Notes under the pieces: model-generated
What the model saw: only the letters and a program-made list of their open reading frames with translations
Told to the model about the DNA's origin: nothing
Database searches by the model: none
Source of the DNA: Nezara viridula
Lineage: Eukaryota > Arthropoda > Insecta > Hemiptera > Pentatomidae
NCBI GenBank assembly: GCA_928085145.1
Contig: OV725082.1
Location: forward strand, 49,597,249-49,661,248
Direction: 5' to 3'
DNA: 64,000 bases
Made by a program: the position numbers and the translations under genes
In this document: in pieces, positions 1-10,460 of the stretch
Layout of the letters: every line of letters starts with the position of its first letter
Numbering within the stretch: position 1 is the stretch's first letter

Positions 1-259
1 ATCCATTTAATAAAAAAACACCTCTTTGTACTAGTGATGGACACACTGAAATTCAATTGTTATAGTAATGGGCAGGGTTCGGTACCAATAATGGACATAC
101 CTTAAGATAAATTCTAAAATATTCATTTAACTTTAAAGGTAACATAAATGTTCAACTTACTCACAGCAAAATTGATAGTAGGAAGGTATGAAACATAATG
201 ATCGCAAGAGCACTATAGAAATAACAATGAAAGGAATTTTAAAATTTTCTTTTGGGAAC

Positions 260-945
260 TTCATACAGTTGTCAATAGAAGGCATTGTTCTTCAATCTAG
301 AAAAAAACTGTAACCTTTAAATCCACAAGGAAGCTTATTATTACATTAAAAGTCCAACCTGTCCACCACTGAGCCCCCTGTTCATAACTGGTGCGTTCAT
401 CCTATTCATTGTTATTTATGTAAAACCGTATCACTCAGTGAGTGATCATTATTTTTAATCGAATATATGAAAATCAAAGATCGATATAAATTTTGTATTT
501 ATTAATTAGGCACGATTTTGAAATTAAAAATCATACATAATAATGATTACACGATTTTGTGAAAAAATAGGTATTGATTTTAAATCCTGCTTAAAACCTA
601 AGAAGCGACCTTTGTTCATACAGTTGTCAATAGAGAGCATTGTTCCGCAGTCTATTTATTTATTTAGTTAATTACAATTAAGTTGACATGTACAGAAGCA
701 AACGTTAGAGGCACCATATTTCCTGTTACATAATTACATAATTTAAATCATTTTATACAGTTTGTTATCCTTCGAAAATTGCAACTAGTTCTTCTGGTTT
801 GCCGTTTCCAAAGCTTGACGATAATCTAGAAAAAACTGGAACCTTTGACAAGAAAGCTTGTTATTTACATTTAATGTCCAATCTGCCCATCACTAGACCC
901 CCATTACATAACTGGTGCGTTCACCATAGTAATCAATTGTCAATA
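260..945. repeat. Direct duplication, two units (260-412 and 612-945)
   Basis: Both units begin with TTCATACAGTTGTCAATAGA and end near ATAACTGGTGCGTTCA. The second unit is longer because it carries an insert of about 170 bp (654-826). The units are diverged. No coding potential is seen; short open frames here are not credible. Confidence 0.7.
654..826 (-). mobile_element. Short retroposon-like insert in the second duplication unit
   Basis: Comparison of the two duplicated units shows this stretch is extra in the second one. It starts with TATTTATTTATTTAG, which on the minus strand is an (AAATA)n-type 3' tail as on other LINE and SINE copies here. It is flanked by TCTA on both sides, possibly a short target duplication. 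The family is unknown. Confidence 0.45.
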
Positions 946-1130
946 GCAATTTTTAAAAATAGTTTTCCAAGACAACTATAACTAATTTAACTGCTGAAGA
1001 ATTATTTATAGAGGTGTAACCAATAATTATATTACTAGCTACTTATTCGCAAATAATTTAACTACGACTATTTGACTTAAAAAATATATAGATAATGATT
1101 ATCTCACCAATGCCAAACTCTGATGGTTTA

Positions 1131-1260
1131 TTTATAAGCGCAGGTAAAAGGAGTGAGCGGACAGCAGATGATGTAGAAGTGGATGCCAGTCAGATATACA
1201 CCGAGTCAACACAGGAGCCTGGTAAACATCAATGGCGTACCCTTGACACTCAAAATAGGT
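1131..1260 (+). other. G+C-raised block, possible exon
   Basis: An open stretch of about 60 codons with balanced composition stands out from its A+T-rich surroundings. It has an acceptor-like TTATTTATAAGCGCAG near its left side and a GT after AAAATAG on the right. The translation includes GLFISAGKRSERTADDVEV, which I do not recognise. It could be an exon or an old repeat. The other strand is also partly open. Confidence 0.2.
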
Positions 1261-1614
1261 TTCGCCTTAGCTTTCACTCTTAGCACGGAACAATATTTCA
1301 GATAAGGTTCATCGCACTCAGTGCTTCTTTGTCTTAATAATAATTATTAAGTAAAGCAATTTAAAAAATAAATTGATTTGAAGTATTAGATACTTTGGCA
1401 CATTTATGCCGATTTCATATTTAACAAAATAATCCAACTACTTTTCAATAAACCATACATAAGTATGGTTTATCAGCCTTTTCATGAACCTAAAATTACA
1501 ACATAAGACCAGCCGTTCATTTCAAGACAAATCTCTATACTTAGACAAATCAAATACATAGACTAAACAATAAACCAATTACAAATATTTAAAAAAAAAC
1601 TTATGTATACATAT

Positions 1615-1725
1615 TTACAAAATCTCAATGTCGAACTTTGTCCAATTGGCACATTGGGTTATCTGAGGAAACGAGAACTTATTCCAGCTAGCGTCATCAG
1701 GGTCTTCCCAGTCCACCTCTTTAAG
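1615..1725 (-). CDS. Candidate terminal exon of a host gene
   Basis: On the minus strand an acceptor-like TTTTCACAG is followed by 36 codons and a TAA. The translation begins LKEVDWEDPDDASWNKF and ends NWTKFDIEIL; it is acidic and tryptophan-rich, unlike the low-complexity frames nearby. A TGA lies in frame just upstream of the acceptor, as expected if an intron ends there. I recognise no family. The plus strand is also open for 38 codons over the same bases, so strand and reality are uncertain. Upstream exons would lie at higher coordinates, but none can be tied to it. Confidence 0.28.
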   Translation of the reverse strand, partial: LKEVDWEDPDDASWNKFSFPQITQCANWTKFDIEIL

Positions 1726-1729
1726 CTGT

Positions 1730-3560
1730 GAAAATGTTCATTCACCAACTTGTAAAATCAAGCGGCATTCGTCGCTGATAATGAGAGGTTCTTGGAGAGA
1801 AAAAAAATAAGAAAAATCTGGTTTATACCATAAAACTAAATTATTTTACAAACTATTTTTTTTTTTTCGTCACAGTTCTTTTTTACGATGTGTACTTCAA
1901 TTTTTATTATCTTGAACAGTTTTTGAGCAATTCCTTCATAATCAATAAAAAATTCCATTCATCAAGGGACACTATGCCCCTTCAAGTACCTATAACCAAG
2001 ACCTGTCATGGTCATATATGGCAGACAATATCAATATTGATATTATACGCTACTAATCTTTTCCAATCATCCTTCGATATTGTATTCTTTAGTAAGCGCT
2101 TCCTACTACTAATATTTTATAATACATATTAAAAGAGATTGCGATCATATTATCGATAAATTGTCTGCTAAACCATAGTCTAATCCATAAAAAAAAATTT
2201 CTACGAGTTTTTGAAAATGTGTATTTAATATATATATATATATATATATAATTGTGTAATCTTCGGTAAACGTAATCCACCTCAAGTCCTCCTTAATTTC
2301 AAGAAAATTGATAAAGTGGGTAAAACATGCGAGGCTTTTAAATGTTTTTCAGATAGAATTGACCTTCAGAAACGCACATTACACAACCACCAGTTGTGCC
2401 ATAGTTCCCACCGCATATCAAAACTTCCTGGTAGAAACCCAACAAACACCAAGCTTTGCTATAACGAAGTTTCAAGTTAGTATATTTACCATTTTTTTAA
2501 AAAATCGAGATTTCTCAACGGACTATTCATCTAAATGTTATATAATACTCTTAAAAATGTATTATTTATAGGAATAATCATTTCATTTTTTAGGAATTTA
2601 TGTTGTTTTTTCCCAAAAACTATTGACAATTTCATTGGATCGAAAGGCATCGAAGATGGAGTGGCATTCTGGATTCCTTTCATAACATCGGAAACACGAG
2701 TATGCTAAGAACAACTACGAACAACTACAAACTTGAGGAAAAAAGTAATCTTTCTTTTTTATTTCTTAAAATGCATGTCATCATTAACTAAAATTAAAGA
2801 CGAACACTCCTTATGCACTTTTATCGCTCCCAGTAAACATAAATGTAACTCTTTTTGGAGCAGTAGGTGACTCAATATTTTGTAATATTTATCCATGTTT
2901 GTGTCGTCTACATTAGTAAGATATTTTATATGTAATATGACGTTCCATAAATATCTTTTTTTTCATGGAGGTTCACACACTAGAAAAACGTTAACATTAT
3001 TCCTGTAAGCAGAACTGAATTATTTCGCTCTTCAATAATATTCCGTAATAAATAAAATTTCACCAAAGGAATCCGGGGGAGTAAGGATATCTATATTTAA
3101 AAAAGCGCTAATGAAGAGTACAAAGACCAAATGGTTTACAGAAATTCGGGTCAGCAGATCTTTTGTAGCCTTTGTCGACCATCAGATTCCTCGGAACAAT
3201 ATCGTTGACGAAGCTGTGGTAGCTTTTTTTGTTCCAATTACTTCCAACTTCTTCCGGAGTTTATTTTCATTTTTTTCGCACCAATCCTACGATGTTTATT
3301 CTCACACTTTATTTTATAACTCGGATTTCTAGTTTTCAAAGAATACCGTTAAATCATGAACCCTCTAACAAGTGTTATCTTAAAAACCTAATAGGCATCA
3401 CGTAACGATTCAATAGGAGATAAAATTTAATATACCATTTCACCAATCTATAAAAAAACTTCAAAGAGTAAATTTAATTGTTCAGAGATTATTTTAAAAT
3501 TACAAAATACATTCTATTCATACCTAATGTCAGATATATAAAAGTCATATTTTTTTTCTA
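1730..3560. other. Unassigned stretch with one exon-like block and a (TA)n run
   Basis: A (TA)n microsatellite lies at about 2229-2251. At 2352-2474 (plus) an acceptor-like GTTTTTCAG, 41 open codons (including SCAIVPTAYQNFLVE) and GTTAGT form an exon-like unit, but the minus strand is open there too. Blocks at about 2625-2705 and 3110-3300 are also open and slightly G+C-raised. Nothing here is recognised. Confidence 0.25.
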
Positions 3561-3589
3561 TTTTTCTCCTAACTCACCAATACGGCAAT

Positions 3590-3748
3590 ACGTGGTTTTA
3601 ATGAGGTTATACCGAGCCAGGGAAGAGGATGGGGGATTAAAACGAAAGTTAAATGACCCGGGACTCGAACTCGTAATCTTCAGTTTCTCAGATTCCCAGG
3701 CAACGCATTTATTGCGACTTAGTTTACTCGGTTGCTCTGTCCCCTAAA
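3590..3748 (-). mobile_element. tRNA-derived SINE, family A (diverged copy)
   Basis: On the minus strand it starts AGGGGACAGAGCAACCGAG and has a perfect RNA polymerase III B box, GTTCGAGTC, at about 3660-3670. Downstream is CTGGCTCGGTATAACCTCA, matching in position the CCCGGGAAAATCCCGTATAGCCT body of the copies at 33.3 and 48.6 kb. The A box is degraded. The absence of acceptor-stem pairing and the non-tRNA body argue against a functional tRNA. Confidence 0.6.
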
Positions 3749-3749
3749 G

Positions 3750-4250
3750 TCATACAGTTTTTCCTCATTTTTTTCATGAAAATTTTTGCTGTTCAAAGAA
3801 AAATTAAATAAATTTTTCTCATCTCTGAGTGTGTATTGTGATTTTATAAAAACCGTAATTAATTTCACTGCGACTAATACAGGAATACGAAAATTTCAAT
3901 TAAAAATATAGTAAAATCACAGAGGTGGCCGATGGAAGGAGCTTGTTAAGCAAGATAGCACTGCTCACGAAGTTGTTAACTAGAAGCCTATCGTCTTGTC
4001 CCAAGGTAGAAGGGCAGCAAAGGTCGTTCTAGTTATACTGGATCAGTAGTCTACGAAGTAATTAATTAATTAAAAATAAATAATTAATAATTAAATAATT
4101 TAAAATTAATTAATTAGAACATAAATTGAGATACGATATTTTTTTTTTAATGATAATATTTTTTCACACCTGTCAAAAATACTATAAGCTATCACTGAAT
4201 TTGAGGATTGTAGTGGGGATACATTGACAGAAGAGTGATGAGGGAAGGCA
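3750..4250. other. A+T-rich stretch, nothing recognised
   Basis: It includes an ATTAATTAATTA-type low-complexity block at about 4058-4115. A more G+C-rich piece at 3925-4050 has no convincing frame. Confidence 0.5.
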
Positions 4251-4254
4251 GTAG

Positions 4255-4950
4255 CTATATCCATCGATAATCGATATTATCGAAATATCGATATTTTCCT
4301 TCTAATATTCGATATTTTACCATCTATCGATGGTACTACTTCGATAAGATCAACTATCGATATAGTCCCTTCGATATTTTAATAATTTAATTTAAAAATA
4401 AATTGGAAACCGTTAGGAATTATATATGAATTTGATAGTTATTAAAAAAAATACTCATCATCGCTGTTTCATATAGAATGTAGGGCGCTGTAGAGAAAAA
4501 TATCAATATTTTGATAATATCGACTTTCGATGGCCATCCTTAAGTTATATAGCGCGCGTGGGAGCCTTCTCACTCTGTAAACTCAATTTGCCCACATTTG
4601 TTTGTTAAAGCTTCACAAACCAAGGCCACAAATTACCAAAGAAATCTATGTAGAATGTAAATAAATTAGCATTTCGCTGAATCTGATCTATAAGTAAATG
4701 GAGGGCATAATAGGTTGAATGGGAATTTCTATAAAACGCTGAAATTGACGAAGCTATACAAGAATTAGAAAATAAATTTTACTAAGGTGGGTAGAAGAAT
4801 TGATATTGTCATTAAAAATTTTGAAGAGAAAAATAACATATTTTTTGATGCGCCGATATGTGCTAGAGAATCAATATTTATAATGATATTGATAATTCAA
4901 AAATATTTATAATATCGACTATCGATATTTCAAATCCAATAGCGCGAGCA
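4255..4950 (-). repeat. ATCGAT-rich dispersed repeat, copy 1
   Basis: The left part (4255-4375) is dense in interleaved ATCGATA / TATCGA palindromes. From about 4560 to 4945 the minus strand matches the repeats at 15.93-16.38 kb and 54.43-54.89 kb: shared blocks are TGTGCTAGAGAATCAATATT, the ACTAAGG..GAAGAATTGATATT region, and GGCCACAAATT..GTGGGCAAATTGAG on the complement. It looks like a non-autonomous DNA transposon with subterminal ATCGAT motifs; the family is not settled. Confidence 0.6.
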
Positions 4951-5813
4951 GTACTTAGTGGCACCTACTTGCGTAAAACCAATATTAGCTTCTAGGCAAT
5001 AGGGTACCTCATCTAGCTCCTCTTCAATCTTTTACGGATGTTATGAACATATCATTCATGAGTATTCTAGAGTACTATTGTAATTGTTAATATATACGTA
5101 ACGACCTGATGATCAAGATGTGTTCACACATTCTATTCCACTACCATACTCACACAGAGCACAAACTTTCATAGTGATTTAGATAAATAGATCGCTGAAG
5201 GTTAGGACATATCATGTTTTGTGTGCATGAGCCTTAAGACAGCGAGATAGAATAGGATTTCAGAGCTTTAACATAATTGGACTACTTTGGGTACAGACCT
5301 GATTAATTCTTGAGCCCCCCATCAAAAATTAATTGAAAAAGTAATCAATCAAAAAAATAATGTTTTCAACTAATTTTTTATATTATCTTACTGATTTTTT
5401 TTTTTTTTTTATGAAAGGTAAATCATTTTTTTATTCATTCAATCAAATCCTTAATAAATAAAATCAAAATCCTTGTGATGTGGCCCACTTTACTTCCTGC
5501 AGGCACGCCAATGTTTCAGAGTTAATGAATATGACTTTAACACAAGAGTAAACTTTATCAAAAAATCTTTTATAGAAGAAAAAACATTTCATAGTTACCT
5601 ATATGCTAATAAATCGACGAAATTTAAATGTAAACACAAATCTAGCGGATACAAAGATAAAAATTGACAAAGTATTGGAAAATAAAAAAAAATGTTGAAT
5701 ATATTATTGACAAAATTTGATTGAACCTTACCCCTCTAAAAATTAAAATACTGATATACAAAAAAAATATGAATAAAAAAATAAATTCTAATCAAGGAAA
5801 TAACTGCGCAGAA

Positions 5814-5815
<2 letters not shown>
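4951..5815. other. Stretch with no gene seen
   Basis: Low-complexity T and A runs occur at about 5395-5410. No supported coding frame or recognised repeat is seen. Confidence 0.5.
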
Positions 5816-5819
<4 letters not shown>

Positions 5820-5883
<64 letters not shown>

Positions 5884-5999
5884 TTTTTTTTGTCGGTTAG
5901 CTCTACAGACCTTGCAGACCTTTGGCCACCTGAACCAGCCTTCTCCACCACTGCCTATCTTGGGCTACTGCTTTCCAGTTTGCGGCATGAAGCTCAGGC

Positions 6000-6041
<42 letters not shown>

Positions 6042-6042
6042 G
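5820..6042 (-). mobile_element. RTE-like LINE 3' end between two (TA)n arrays
   Basis: (TA)n occupies about 5820-5866 and 6001-6042. Between them, on the minus strand, is a frame reading WKAVAQDRQWWRRLVQVAKG, a stop, about 10 bases, and a long poly-A (poly-T at 5867-5891 on the plus strand). The pattern A-Q-x-R-x-x-W-R-R-L is the C-terminus also seen at the end of the RTE-like element at 39.8 kb. It is a severely 5'-truncated copy. The long open frames through the (TA)n arrays are artefacts. Confidence 0.6.
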
Positions 6043-6580
6043 GGTATATGTTTGACCAGTATACTTATAATATTAAATAACTAACTCAATTAAATTAGTG
6101 TTTTGAGTAATAAATCATAATAATATAGTATCACGTATATGATCGATCAACGATATAAAAAATAATAATTAATTATCTGAAAACCTCAACCACTATGTGA
6201 ATAATGGTCGGAAGAAAGCATCTGAGCGAGATAGCAGGCAGGAAGCAATGATATTCTCATAGCTCGCTAAAAGCTTGGAACCTTTCCAAAAATTTTTATT
6301 ATTTTTTAAAGTAATTTCAAAGATCATTGCGCACAATTTTAGGTTAATCGCCTACGAAAAATAAGTTATATTTATAACTTATGGAATGACAGTCACAAGA
6401 ATATAAAGATATAAACATATGTCTGCCAAATTCCAATGTGATGAATTTGATATAACATACTATAACCCATTAAAGACATTGAGTTCAGTACTTTGTAAGG
6501 AAGGGCCGATATCACCTTCAACTACCAAGTTTTAATTTATATAATTTATTCAGGTTTTATTAGTTAAATAATTAATTATT
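6043..6580. other. Stretch with no gene seen
   Basis: A+T-rich DNA with no supported frame or recognised repeat. Confidence 0.5.
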
Positions 6581-6582
6581 GA

Positions 6583-6960
6583 AGTTCTGGCAAAGGCAAG
6601 ATTCTCCACTCAAGCCATGAGTGTCTGTGGCTGTAGCGTCCTTACTCAGCCTCAGCTGGCTTTTAATGCCAGTGAAGTGGTTGAGGGAGAAGCGCAGGGA
6701 TCTCTTGAAGCCTCGCTTTTCCCTAAACAAGTGTGGGAGGGGGAGGGGCAAATCTGATTTGGAGTTCAACTGGCTGATTGTAAATATTGTATATAGATAT
6801 GCCTGCGTCTAAGATATTTATTTTTATTTTTATTATTATTTTCTTTCTTCATTATGATATTTTATTTTGTTCTTATTTCTCTGTATATTACTTTGTTATT
6901 ACCTCTATTATAATTGTCCTTAATTGATACAGGTTGTAATATTTATCTATAAACCAGTGA
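6583..6960 (+). mobile_element. Jockey-like LINE 3' UTR fragment
   Basis: It matches the minus-strand 3' region at 7.8-8.2 kb: CTGGCAAAGGCAAGATTCTC, CACTCAAG.CATGAGTGT, GCGCAGGGATCTCTTG, then the TGTAAATATTGTATATAG tail block, and TTGTAATATTTATC near the end. There is no intact coding sequence. It is one of at least ten tails of this family in the window. Confidence 0.7.
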
Positions 6961-6971
6961 AAAAAAAATAG

Positions 6972-7148
6972 TTATTTAAGGGTATCTACTTAATAGAGAT
7001 TGGGTGTGCCTCAGCAGGGTCCTTTAACCCCAGGGTCGATCAGCGGCTTATGAAACAGAATAAAAAATTATCTACCACAGCCGGAATCGAACCCAGGCCC
7101 TTCCGAATAGAAATACAGTGCCTTACTCACTGAGCTATCCCGTTCTCT
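6972..7148 (-). mobile_element. tRNA-derived SINE, family B
   Basis: The minus strand begins AGAACGGGATAGCTCAGTG, an RNA polymerase III A box, and has a perfect B box, GTTCGATTC, at about 7086-7094. The body contains GAGGCACACCCAATCTCTAT, shared with the copies at 35.1 and 55.8 kb. There is no acceptor-stem complement, so it is a retroposed SINE and not a tRNA gene. Confidence 0.8.
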
Positions 7149-7149
7149 A

Positions 7150-7790
7150 GATAATTCAATAAAATATTATATGACCCCAAATGAAAAATCTTTATTTTGG
7201 AGTTACGTCCCTCTTGCTCTGAGTGTCAGGCATATACATGATCGTTTTTTAAATAGTTAGGTAATTAAAAAAAAAATATAGACTTAATTTACAAAATTCT
7301 TCATTTAGTTTTTTATTACATTTAGGTAGTCAACATTTAAGAACCCTATACACTTTGTTTACGGCCAAGTAACATGTAATTTCTAGTAGTTTTTTTGTTT
7401 TCAAATACTCTTTTTCTTAAGTGAATCCATTCTAGATGTTACAGGAGATAGCCAAGGGCAGCAAAGGGCACTTGACATAAGAAACTTAATTCAGTTGCTC
7501 TTATCCCCGATCTAAGGATTACTACCTCCACTTAGAAGAACAATAAGGGCCTGGGTATCTCCCACTCCAAAACAAGGATCACCACTGAATCGAGGATTAA
7601 TGAACGGATATTCCTTCATATCCGCTCAACTCAACAATATTTCACAGATAAAAATCCATCCATATTTTATCGCACAAATTTATAAATATCCATATTATAC
7701 GTTTGGAAAAAAATAGAAATGTAATACATTACAGGATAATAATAATATAACAAACAAAAAATTAAATATTACTTCTTTTTAGAATATAGA
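7150..7790. other. Stretch with no gene seen
   Basis: A+T-rich; no supported coding frame. A somewhat G+C-richer piece at 7440-7600 is not recognised. Confidence 0.5.
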
Positions 7791-7794
7791 TATA

Positions 7795-8203
7795 TATACA
7801 TTTATTCATTTATTTAGAAATATAACAATCTGTCACGTGGACAATAATTATAGTGATGTATGATATAACACATTCATACCATATATACAGAAAATATAAA
7901 ATTAACAAAAGTAAAATAATAATCAAAAACTCTGTACAATAAAAAATAAAACAACCTAAAGATAAATAAATTAAAAACATAAAAACACAATCATACCTAT
8001 ATACAATTAGGCAGAGAACCCCAAGCCAGGCTTCTCCCTCCAATTATAAAAGGGAAAACGGGACTTCCCTAAGATCCCTGCGCTACTCTCTCAACCGCGT
8101 CACTGCTGCTAAAGCCAATGGAGTTTGAGTGAGAGCGCTTTAGCCACATACACTCATGTCTTGAGTGGAGAATCTGCCCATTGCCAGAACTCCAACATAT
8201 ATA
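7795..8203 (-). mobile_element. 3' UTR and tail of the Jockey-like LINE at 8.2 kb
   Basis: It follows the ORF2 stop. Landmarks on the minus strand are GGCAGATTCTCCACTCAAGA, ATGAGTGTATGTGGCTAAAG, GGCTTGGGGTTCTCTGCC, GACAGATTGTTATATTTC and a final (AAATAAATG) run at about 7800. Tails of this type recur on both strands through the window. Confidence 0.75.
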
Positions 8204-8524
8204 CTACAATAGATTTCTGGGCCACTGCCGCTTCAACTTTCGGGGAGGATTGTAGGGCTGAGTGGAACTAGGTAGGGATTGTGCTAGGGGATTGGGATGA
8301 TTTATAAGGTTCTGATGGAATTTGGAAAAAAATTCAGGGATAAGGTCGAGTACAAATGGTATATTAAGGTCATGATGTAGTGTTTTGTTGGTTACATAGA
8401 ACGGAGCATCGACTATTGTTCGGAGGACTTTGGATTGAAACGATTGGATGAATTTGATGTTAGAAAATTTAGTTGTTCCCCAAAGTTCAAGTCCGTAGTT
8501 CCAAATAGGTATTTTAGAATATTA
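8204..8524 (-). pseudogene. Jockey-like LINE ORF2, C-terminal part, uninterrupted
   Basis: The minus strand gives 104 open codons with no start, ending in TAG. The translation opens IPIWNYGLELWGTTKFSN and contains FIQSFQSKVLRTIVDAPFYV, VTNKTLHHDLNIPFV and, near the end, NPPRKLKRQWPRNLL. This is the region after the RT domain in Jockey-clade ORF2 (the 'W.YG.ELWG' and 'P.R.LKR.WPRDL' blocks). The RT catalytic part is missing, so the copy is 5'-truncated. It continues directly into its 3' UTR at 7795-8203. Being open over 300 bp, it is one of the less decayed copies of its family. Confidence 0.75.
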
Positions 8525-8771
8525 CAGAAGTCATTTTTTATGTAAAAGAATAAAAAAATGTAACACACTACGGGTATAATAATTTCCATACTTTCTTAAC
8601 AGAATATGAAGCTAAATTGTGTAAAAAAACAAGCGTAGACTAAATTGGAAATTTAAGAACAATTCCCTCTCCTATCCCATCTAATTAATTTTGAAGTAGA
8701 TTAACAATTAATAATCTTTCGATAAGATTTTTTTTGGTATTAAGATTTTAGATATTAAATTAAATTTATTT

Positions 8772-9235
8772 ACTAGTACGAAAAAGCTACAGAAAACAGG
8801 AAGAAAGGTTTACGGACTTAATACCATGGACCAATAAAGGTGGGAGATGGGTACTGGCCTAAAAACAGTCAAGAATTCTATGAAGATGTCGAAGATCTAG
8901 AAGCATCAATGAGGAAAATGAGATATAAATTCTTTGTTCACATGAAAAGAATGAGTAAAGACAGAATAAACAAACGGATATTTGGCAAAGTAATCGGAAC
9001 GAAGAACATCAGAAGATACCCTGAACAGATTGAGGAAAAATAATAAGACTTAAAATATCAATTAATTTATTTTTATTTTTTTAAGGCTTAAGGCCCTTTC
9101 TTATAAACAAAAATACAAAAAAGAAAGTGAATACGTAGACACCGAAAAATTCCGGAGAACAATCCTTGAAAAAAAAAAGAGGTGAAAAGAATAAAGGAAA
9201 TGAAGAGAACGAAAAAATGCAATATTTATAAGATG
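8772..9235 (+). pseudogene. RTE-like LINE ORF2 C-terminal relic
   Basis: The frame at 8840-9043 reads MRKMRYKFFVHMKRMSKDRI and NKRIFGKVIGTKNIRRYP, resembling the 'GH..RM...R..KRIF' segment near the C-terminus of RTE-type ORF2. A second frame after about 9140 gives DTEKFRRTILEKKR, a plausible continuation. The intervening 9061-9140 contains TTTAAGGCTTAAGGCCC, which resembles the 3' end of the CR1-like family on the minus strand, so a small insertion may split the relic. Upstream frames are broken. Confidence 0.5.
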
Positions 9236-9239
9236 GCTT

Positions 9240-10130
9240 CAGAACGAAAAAATAATTAATTAGTTATTATATCTGTAATTGTAATAAGGTTACTAAGATT
9301 GTTAAGAAATAATGAAGCGCCAAATAAATATTCATTACAATTTTATTCCGAATTCAATAAATAAAAATTTTAAAAAATGCTGACTCTAATAAATTAATAG
9401 ATATCGGTCTATCTGAAATGACCTTAACACATAAAGTAGGAAAAATTAATAAAATTTATAACTCTTGGAATATTTTGGAATGATTCTTAATTAAAAGTTT
9501 TCAAGTCCCTCCAATTAAAAATCATTGCCCAGTAAACGTTTTCAGGCGTCTTCGTGACTTTAAAGCTGCAGTTAATTTTAATGGGTAAAGCACTAAGTAA
9601 TTAATATTTCCTGTCACTGCAGCCGATGTGATCGATAAAGCAAATGACATCTTTAAATCCACATTATTTATATAGCTTGTCATACACGGGATTTTCGAAA
9701 TAGAATGGCGTCAAAATAATCATTCAAAGGTATTCTTGTATCATCCCAGAAACAGTTTTGCGGAAACATGGTGCTGTAAATCTTGAACTCCTTCTTGCTC
9801 CTTCTTTATTTATTATTAAAAATTCTTGATCCTTCCTGCTTTCACGTTTAGGAGTTCCTAACATGTCCAAATTCGTATAGCTTATTCCATAACATTGTAT
9901 AAACATTGTTTATTCCTTCATCTCCTGAATTATTAATTATCCACAGACTTATTAAGAATAAATTTGCTTGTTTACGAAAATATGTATTTATTCTAAATTT
10001 ATATAACATAGGTGTGGATCCCCTTTTATCATTAAAGGCCGCAGTAAGGTTAGGCAGTGCTATCGGAGGCCACAATAATTCTTTATAATTTACCGTTGCT
10101 TTTTATATTTATATTTATAAATACACACAT
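9240..10130. other. Stretch with no gene seen
   Basis: Open frames at 9848-10088 exist on both strands but have no recognisable motif and look like chance. No repeat is recognised. Confidence 0.5.
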
Positions 10131-10133
10131 TGA

Positions 10134-10184
10134 CATAGATAGATAGATAGATAGAAAGTAAACTTTATTCTGGGACAAGGTCCC
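10134..10184 (-). other. 3' hairpin and (TAGA)n tail of the CR1-like LINE
   Basis: GGGAC (10172-10176) and GTCCC (10180-10184) can pair around a 3-base loop, followed on the minus strand by AGAATAAAG and the tetranucleotide tail. The copy at 34.46 kb keeps the stem (GGGAC / GTCCC at 34457-34468) with a 2-base loop. In CR1/L2-type elements the 3' terminus is what the RT recognises; that this hairpin has that role is inference. Confidence 0.55.
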
Positions 10185-10460
10185 TTATGAATAACAGATA
10201 TGAACAAAAAAATTAAAACTACATCTGGCCAAAAATTACATTAATCAATATTAAAGAATATATACAGTATCTTCAGTGAAATTAAATTAAAACAAGTAAA
10301 AATAAAATAAAATTTTGAGAAAAAACGAAATAAAAAAAAACAACATTATTTAAATGAAGATAAAAATAAAATAAAATAAGCATGGGTTGATTTTTAAAAT
10401 TAAGACAATAAATTTTATCAATCATTCACCTCAGTCAAAATCTGTTTCACAATATTTATT

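Noticed and set aside
2625..3300. Two blocks (2,625-2,705 and 3,110-3,300) with vaguely similar translations (GIEDGVAFWIPFITS and NIVDEAVVAFFVPITS)
   Set aside because: DNA similarity is weak and the reverse strand is open too; not enough to claim duplicated exons.
5736..6084. Several overlapping open frames of 60-80 codons
   Set aside because: They run through (TA)n and poly-T and encode only Tyr-Ile and Phe repeats.
9848..10088. Overlapping frames of 60-75 codons on opposite strands
   Set aside because: No motif, no repeat relationship, no splice context; consistent with chance.
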